Of a stretch of 40,623 nucleotides of DNA, positions 36,553 through 40,623 are shown in pieces. The stretch's first letter is position 1. Every line of letters starts with the position of its first letter. Source of the stretch: Streptomyces sp. G-G2 (GTDB lineage: Bacteria > Actinomycetota > Actinomycetes > Streptomycetales > Streptomycetaceae). The DNA lies in the NCBI RefSeq assembly GCF_030063135.1, contig NZ_JASISO010000057.1:9022-49644 (forward strand), written 5' to 3'. The notes beneath the pieces were generated by a model. That model was not told the origin of the DNA. It saw only the letters and a list, made by a program, of their open reading frames with translations, and did not search any database. The translations under genes and the position numbers were made by a program.

Positions 36553-37233
36553 TCAGGCGCCGAACGCCTTCGACTTGCCCTTCACCGGCTTCGCGCCCGC
36601 GCGCAGGTGCGCCGGAACCAAGTCCCGGGCGGGCTCGCTGTAACCCACCGACACGATCGTGTCGCCCTGGTACGTGAACGACGTCAGCGAGGCCAGCGTG
36701 CACTGCCGGCGCCGCGGGTCGTGCCACAGCCTGCGCTTCTCCGCGAAGCTGCGCACGATCCAGATCGGCAGCTGGTGGCTCACGCACACCGCCTCGTGAC
36801 CGCGGGCCGCGTCGCGCGCCGCGTCCAGCGCGCCCATCATCCGGACCACCTGCTCGACGTACGGCTCGCCCCAGGACGGCTGGAACGGATTCGTCAGGTG
36901 CTTCCAGTTCGCGGGCTTGCGCAGCGCGCCGTCACCGACGCCGAAGGTCTTGCCCTCGAAGACGTTGGCCGCCTCGATGAGGCGCCCGTCCGTCGCCAGG
37001 TCCAGGCTGTGCGCCTTGGCGATCGGCGCCGCCGTCTCCTGCGCGCGCTCCAGCGGAGAGGACACGACATGGGTGATGTCGCGGTTCTCCAGGTGCTCGG
37101 CGACCCGATCGGCCATCTGCCGGCCCAGCTCCGAGAGGTGGTAGCCGGAGCGGCGCCCGTAGAGGACCCCGTCCGGGTTGTGCACCTCACCGTGCCGCAT
37201 CAGGTGGACGACGGTGATGTCCTTGCTGCTCAT
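36553..37233 (-). CDS. Histidine phosphatase family protein
   Basis: A 226-residue phosphoglycerate mutase-superfamily enzyme. The phospho-accepting motif is LMRHGEVHNPDG (His14), followed by GYHLSELGRQMADRVAEHL, VVSSPLERAQETAAPIA and the second catalytic His in HEAVCVSHQLPIWI. An Arg-rich stretch, DPRRRQCTLASLTSFTY, follows. The substrate could be a sugar phosphate or other phosphoester. Its start overlaps the hemL stop by 4 nt, so it is co-translated with hemL, an arrangement I recall from other Streptomyces. Confidence 0.9.
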   Translation of the reverse strand: MSSKDITVVHLMRHGEVHNPDGVLYGRRSGYHLSELGRQMADRVAEHLENRDITHVVSSPLERAQETAAPIAKAHSLDLATDGRLIEAANVFEGKTFGVGDGALRKPANWKHLTNPFQPSWGEPYVEQVVRMMGALDAARDAARGHEAVCVSHQLPIWIVRSFAEKRRLWHDPRRRQCTLASLTSFTYQGDTIVSVGYSEPARDLVPAHLRAGAKPVKGKSKAFGA

Positions 37234-38564
37234 GCGGAGCCCTCCGGAGTGGCCTCGGCGGCGGCGCGCGCGGCGGCGGGCAGCGCGGCCGCGATGCGCT
37301 CGACGGCCCGATCGTCGTGGGCGGTGGAGACGAACCAGGACTCGAAGGACGACGGCGGCAGGTACACGCCCTGCGCCAGCATCGAGTGGAAGAAGCCGGT
37401 GAAGCGGAAGCTCTCCTGCTTCTTGGCGTCGTCGTAGTTCCGTACCTCGTCCTCGGTGAAGAAGACGGAGAACATGTTCGACGCGGTCTGCACGCGGTGC
37501 GCCACGCCCTCCTTGCGGAGCGCGTCCGTCACCAGGCCCTGGATCTGCGCCGACACGGAGTCGATCTTCTCGTACGCCGCCGCGTCGAGCAGCCGCAGCT
37601 GCGCGAGACCGGCGGCCGTCGCGATCGGGTTACCGGAGAGGGTGCCCGCCTGGTAGACGGGGCCGACCGGGGCCAGGTGCCCCATGACGTCGGCCCGGCC
37701 GCCGAAGGCCGCGGCCGGGAAGCCGCCGCCCATGACCTTGCCGAAGGTCATCAGGTCGGGCTTGACGCCGTCCACGCCGTACCAGCCGGCGCGGGAGGTA
37801 CGGAAGCCCGTCATGACCTCGTCGGAGACGTACAGCGCGCCGTTCGCGCGGCACAGGTCGGCCAGGCCCTGGTTGAACCCCTCGCCGGGGGTCACCACAC
37901 CCATGTTGCCGGGGGCGGCCTCGGTGATCACACAGGCGATCTCACCGGGGTGCGCGGCGAAGGCGGCACGGACCGCTTCGAGGTCGTTGTAGGGGAGGAC
38001 GATGGTGTCGCCCGCCTGCGCGCCCGTCACACCGGGGGTGTCGGGCAGCGCGAAGGTCGCGAGGCCCGAACCGGCGGCGGCGAGCAGCGCGTCGACGTGG
38101 CCGTGGTAGCAGCCCGCGAACTTCACGATCTTGGCGCGGCCGGTGAAACCGCGGGCCAGCCGGATCGCGGACATGGTGGCCTCGGTGCCGGAGGACACCA
38201 GGCGCACCTGCTCGACGGGCTCGATCCGCGCGACGATCTCCTCGGCGAGCGCGACCTCGCCTTCGCCGGGCGTGCCGAAGGACGTGCCGCGGGCGACCGC
38301 GGCCTGCACGGCCTCGATCACGGCGGGGTGGGAATGGCCGAGGATCATCGGCCCCCACGAGCAGACCAGGTCGACGTATTCGCGTCCATCGGCATCGGTG
38401 AGGTACGGACCGGTACCGGACACCATGAACCGGGGCGTTCCCCCCACGGCGCGGAATGCACGCACCGGAGAGTTCACGCCGCCGGGGGTCACGAGGGACG
38501 CGCGGTCAAACAGGTTCTGCGAGACTGGGGCTTCATACGGATACGGGTAGCTCACACCAGCCAT
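37230..38564 (-). CDS. hemL: Glutamate-1-semialdehyde 2,1-aminomutase
   Basis: A 444-residue PLP enzyme that turns glutamate-1-semialdehyde into 5-aminolevulinate, the first committed heme and corrin precursor in the C5 pathway. The N-terminus ends FRAVGGTPRFMVSGTGPYLTDADGREYVD, and the PLP-phosphate region is VSSGTEATMSAIRLARGFTGR. The cofactor-binding Lys is Lys276 in TFGKVMGGGFPAAAFGG, and YVSDEVMTGFR supplies the Asp. Length fits the family. First gene of a two-gene unit with the histidine phosphatase. The cytochrome c maturation operon just downstream is functionally related through heme. Confidence 0.95.
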   Translation of the reverse strand: MAGVSYPYPYEAPVSQNLFDRASLVTPGGVNSPVRAFRAVGGTPRFMVSGTGPYLTDADGREYVDLVCSWGPMILGHSHPAVIEAVQAAVARGTSFGTPGEGEVALAEEIVARIEPVEQVRLVSSGTEATMSAIRLARGFTGRAKIVKFAGCYHGHVDALLAAAGSGLATFALPDTPGVTGAQAGDTIVLPYNDLEAVRAAFAAHPGEIACVITEAAPGNMGVVTPGEGFNQGLADLCRANGALYVSDEVMTGFRTSRAGWYGVDGVKPDLMTFGKVMGGGFPAAAFGGRADVMGHLAPVGPVYQAGTLSGNPIATAAGLAQLRLLDAAAYEKIDSVSAQIQGLVTDALRKEGVAHRVQTASNMFSVFFTEDEVRNYDDAKKQESFRFTGFFHSMLAQGVYLPPSSFESWFVSTAHDDRAVERIAAALPAAARAAAEATPEGSA

Positions 38565-38697
38565 GGTCTCAGAGGCCGCGACAGACTTGCGGACGGGCGT
38601 TTCACCGCGCCGCCGCGGGGGAGGTCACTGCCATGATGATCAGGCCGCGGGGCGGGGGTCGCGGGGCCGGGGCAGGCAAGACCAGTCGGGTGGAGAT

Positions 38698-39333
38698 ATG
38701 CAACGCGGTGGCGGACCGGGCGAGGGTACCGACGGCCTGGGGCCCGAGCGTGCGCGCGAAGCCCGCGACGCGTCCCGCGAGGCTGCCCGGGACCTGTCGC
38801 GCGACGCCCGGCACAGGGGCAAGCACCGGCGCCGCGGCGCCGACGCGGTGGAGGGCGTACCGGCCCCCGCGGGCGGACCTCCGAGGGGCCGCGGCATGGG
38901 CGTGACGTACAAGTACTTCGGCGCCCCGGACGGAGCGACGGCGGCGCGCGTACCGATCTCGATGCGGCCGGAACAGCTCGGCGGCGACGAACTCGGCATG
39001 GGCGGCCTGTTCACCAAGATCAAGCCGGAGACGGTGGCGGCGATGGTCCTCACCGGCATCGAGGGCATACCCCTGCACAAGGTCCCGCCGCTGGAACTGG
39101 TCGTCCTCCACCCCGACTACGCGGTGGTCAAGCTCCCGATGACGGTGGTCGACCCGCTGCGCGGCGTCGGCGAGGAATCGGTCGGCGCGGCGGCCTTCAT
39201 CTGGTCCACGGTCCCGGACCGCGGCGGCCCGCGCGACGCGTTCAACGTCTACCAGCTCCTGCACGAGTGGCAGGACTTCTCGCACCGCCTGCACGAGGCG
39301 GGGCACCAGCCGTACTGCCTGGTCTGGCCCTGA
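38698..39333 (+). CDS. Conserved protein of unknown function with basic N-terminus
   Basis: I recognise no named domain. The 211-residue protein from the ATG at 38698 has an Arg-rich, helical N-terminus (EARDASREAARDLSRDARH, then KHRRRG) and a Pro/Gly hinge, then a compact domain from about residue 67: MGVTYKYFGAPDG, LGMGGLFTKIKPETVAAMVL, HKVPPLELVVLHPDYAVVKLP, and a C-terminal QLLHEWQDFSHRLHEAGHQPYCLVWP. GGAG lies only 2 nt before this ATG; a later ATG at 38896 with GAGGGG 7 nt upstream would give just the compact 145-residue domain. Codon bias favours coding throughout. It is divergent from hemL. Confidence 0.75.
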   Translation: MQRGGGPGEGTDGLGPERAREARDASREAARDLSRDARHRGKHRRRGADAVEGVPAPAGGPPRGRGMGVTYKYFGAPDGATAARVPISMRPEQLGGDELGMGGLFTKIKPETVAAMVLTGIEGIPLHKVPPLELVVLHPDYAVVKLPMTVVDPLRGVGEESVGAAAFIWSTVPDRGGPRDAFNVYQLLHEWQDFSHRLHEAGHQPYCLVWP

Positions 39334-39421
39334 CCGCTGGCGTGGTCCTCGCGCCGGTCCGGCCCCGACCACTGGCGTGACCCCGACCGCGTTCTTTCTC
39401 TCTTTGTGAGGCGATTTCCCG

Positions 39422-39841
39422 ATGAGCCTGAGCATCCGCAACCAGATCCCCGGCACCGTCACCTCCGTCACTGCCGGCGAGGCCATGGCGACCGTGAAGG
39501 TCCGCCTGGCGGGCGGCCAGGACATCACCGCCGCCATCACCACCGACGCGGTCAAGGACCTCGGCTTCGCCGAGGGCACCGCCGTCAAGGCCCTCGTGAA
39601 GTCCACCGAGGTGTCCCTCGCGACCGGTCCGGTCGAGGGCATCTCCATCCGCAACCAGCTCGCGGGCACCGTCACCGACGTCGCCACCGGCGGCGCCATG
39701 AGCTCCGTCAAGGTCTCCGTCGAGGGCGGCGAACTGACCGCCGCCATCACCAAGGACGCCGTGGAGGCACTCGGCCTGGCCACCGGTTCCTCCGTCGTCG
39801 CCCTGATCAAGTCGACCGAGATCTCCCTCGCGACCGCCTGA
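39422..39841 (+). CDS. Di-Mop (TOBE) molybdate-binding protein
   Basis: A 139-residue protein made of two tandem Mop/TOBE domains of about 69 residues each. Both start with SIRNQ(I/L)xGTVTxV, have AMxxVKV in the middle, AAITxDAVxxLG later, and end KSTE(V/I)SLAT. Such molbindins form oligomers that store or buffer molybdate (sometimes tungstate) in the cytosol for molybdopterin enzymes. No ModABC transporter gene is in the window. The ATG at 39422 is preceded by GAGGCG. The internal symmetry points to duplication of a single Mop domain. Confidence 0.93.
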   Translation: MSLSIRNQIPGTVTSVTAGEAMATVKVRLAGGQDITAAITTDAVKDLGFAEGTAVKALVKSTEVSLATGPVEGISIRNQLAGTVTDVATGGAMSSVKVSVEGGELTAAITKDAVEALGLATGSSVVALIKSTEISLATA

Positions 39842-40044
39842 CCGGCCCCGCAGGGCCGTTCCACCCGTAGGGGGCGGGCCCGACACCGTACGGCCCCGGG
39901 CTCACCCCTCCGTCGTTCCGCCGCACGGCGCGCGGGCTCGCACCGGATCGAGCAGCTGCTCGACCGACGCGTGCGGGAACTCCCCTCACCAGGCGCCCGG
40001 CGCTCCCAACAACGTTACCGGGAGCCCGACATGGGCCGTAGAAC

Positions 40045-40081
40045 CGGACAACGGGAGGTGGTTCCTCGTACCCTCCTCAAC
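40045..40081 (+). promoter_or_regulatory. Leaderless promoter of the last GNAT gene
   Basis: CGGACA (40045-40050), an 18-nt spacer and TACCCT (40069-40074) form a plausible promoter, with 7 nt between the -10 box and the ATG at 40082. No Shine-Dalgarno precedes that ATG, so the mRNA is probably leaderless. The remainder of the gap 39842-40044 holds no gene I can support. Confidence 0.45.
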
Positions 40082-40594
40082 ATGGAGATATCGCTGCGGC
40101 TGATCCCTTGGTCCGAGGACGACGCATGGCTGTTGACGCGGGCCAACGAGCCCGAGATGACGAAGTACTTGGGGGGACCCGAGTCCGAGGAAAGACTGGC
40201 CGACCGTCAGCGCCGGTACATCGCCCTGAGCGCCCAGGACCCCGCCGCCGGGCGGATGTTCCGGGTCGCCCTCGCCACGTCGGGCGAGACCGTCGGCTCC
40301 GTGGGTTTCTGGCCGCGCGAGTGGCGTGACCAGGAGGTCTACGAGAGCGGCTGGGCCGTGCTCCCCGAGCACCAGGGCCGGGGCTTGGCGGTGGCGGCGA
40401 TCGCCGAACTGCTGGCCTACGTACGCGAACACGGCACCCGCCGCATCGTGCACGCCTTCCCCGCCACCGACCACTCCGGCTCCCACTCGGTCTGCCGGCG
40501 GGCCGGATTCGAGTCACTCGGCGAGGTCAACTTCGAATACCCGCCGGGCGTGTTCCACCCGAGCCACGACTGGCGCTACACCCTGCCCGCCTGA
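40082..40594 (+). CDS. GNAT family N-acetyltransferase (RimJ/RimL-like)
   Basis: A 170-residue acetyltransferase. It has LRLIPWSEDDAWLLTRANEPEMTKYLGGPES, typical of the RimJ/RimL branch, then VGSVGFWPREW. The acetyl-CoA motif is WAVLPEHQGRGLAVAAIAELL (Q-G-R-G-L-A), followed by HAFPATDHSGSHSVCRRAGFESLGE. It acetylates an N-terminal or small-molecule amine; the target is unknown. The frame is open upstream to an ATG at 39971, but the domain begins at 40082, where a leaderless promoter is seen. Confidence 0.88.
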   Translation: MEISLRLIPWSEDDAWLLTRANEPEMTKYLGGPESEERLADRQRRYIALSAQDPAAGRMFRVALATSGETVGSVGFWPREWRDQEVYESGWAVLPEHQGRGLAVAAIAELLAYVREHGTRRIVHAFPATDHSGSHSVCRRAGFESLGEVNFEYPPGVFHPSHDWRYTLPA

Positions 40595-40623
40595 CCCCTC
40601 GCGCCTGATCCTGTCCCCTTCCC

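Noticed and set aside
39971..40081. N-terminal extension of the last GNAT to an ATG at 39971
   Set aside because: The extra residues have no family match, and the domain starts at 40082 directly behind a -10 box.
1..40623. tRNA, rRNA, CRISPR array, insertion sequence, prophage integrase
   Set aside because: No cloverleaf with a conserved T-loop, no regularly spaced identical repeats and no transposase or integrase frames were found in reading the window.

Overview
The window looks like a stretch of core chromosome from Streptomyces or a very close relative. The DNA is extremely GC-rich, third codon positions are strongly GC-biased, GTG starts and 4-nt ATGA/GTGA gene overlaps are common, and several promoters place the -10 box 6-7 nt before the start codon. 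Gene content is typical of the genus: FO synthase for coenzyme F420, futalosine-pathway menaquinone genes next to an Lrp regulator, System II cytochrome c maturation, hemL, and HTH/DUF397 regulatory pairs. There are about 40 credible protein genes and one leader peptide. I saw no rRNA, tRNA, CRISPR array or insertion sequence.

Layout. (1) 1-6092: an SDR oxidoreductase behind a promoter with a palindromic operator, FO synthase fbiC, an ADP-ribosylglycohydrolase-like protein with altered metal motifs, and an F420-type LLM oxidoreductase. (2) 6230-10405: a compact ESX/type VII-like polymorphic toxin locus. It has two WXG100-size proteins, a 594-aa toxin ending in a CdiA-CT RNase A-like domain, an unrecognised protein, a 99-aa orphan resembling only the C-terminal half of that RNase domain, and a CdiI-like immunity protein. 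(3) 10467-18407: lipid and peptide use. Two long-chain acyl-CoA ligases, an AraC regulator, a secretory lipase and a TAP-like secreted peptidase. (4) 18557-21602: regulators. A winged-helix protein with a DP/EP linker and Cys cluster, an anti-sigma-type ATPase, and an XRE regulator followed by two tandemly duplicated DUF397 genes. (5) 21680-23300: a DAACS-family symporter preceded by a previously untracked 25-codon leader peptide with four consecutive Cys codons, which suggests cysteine-responsive attenuation and a cystine-type substrate. (6) 23481-30141: DUF4229 protein, GNAT, mqnE, Lrp regulator, a 45-aa protein, then the minus-strand operon mqnL - unknown gene - mqnP - ubiX. (7) 30230-36385: a PLDc_N membrane protein, a possible small membrane peptide, the resA-ccdA-resB-ccsB operon and a Tat-exported deacetylase-like lipoprotein. 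(8) 36553-40594: histidine phosphatase overlapping hemL, an uncharacterised protein, a di-Mop molybdate protein and a GNAT.

How the parts connect. FbiC makes the deazaflavin precursor used by enzymes like the LLM oxidoreductase. The mqn genes make menaquinone, ResA/CcdA/ResB/CcsB mature c-type cytochromes and HemL feeds heme synthesis, so the right half serves respiration. The most novel points are the toxin locus with its orphan RNase half-domain and the poly-Cys leader upstream of the symporter. Several clean palindromes over identifiable promoters (238-252, 18437-18464, 23255-23300, 26314-26333) are testable operators. All family names come from reading the sequence and from memory of the families; no database search was run.
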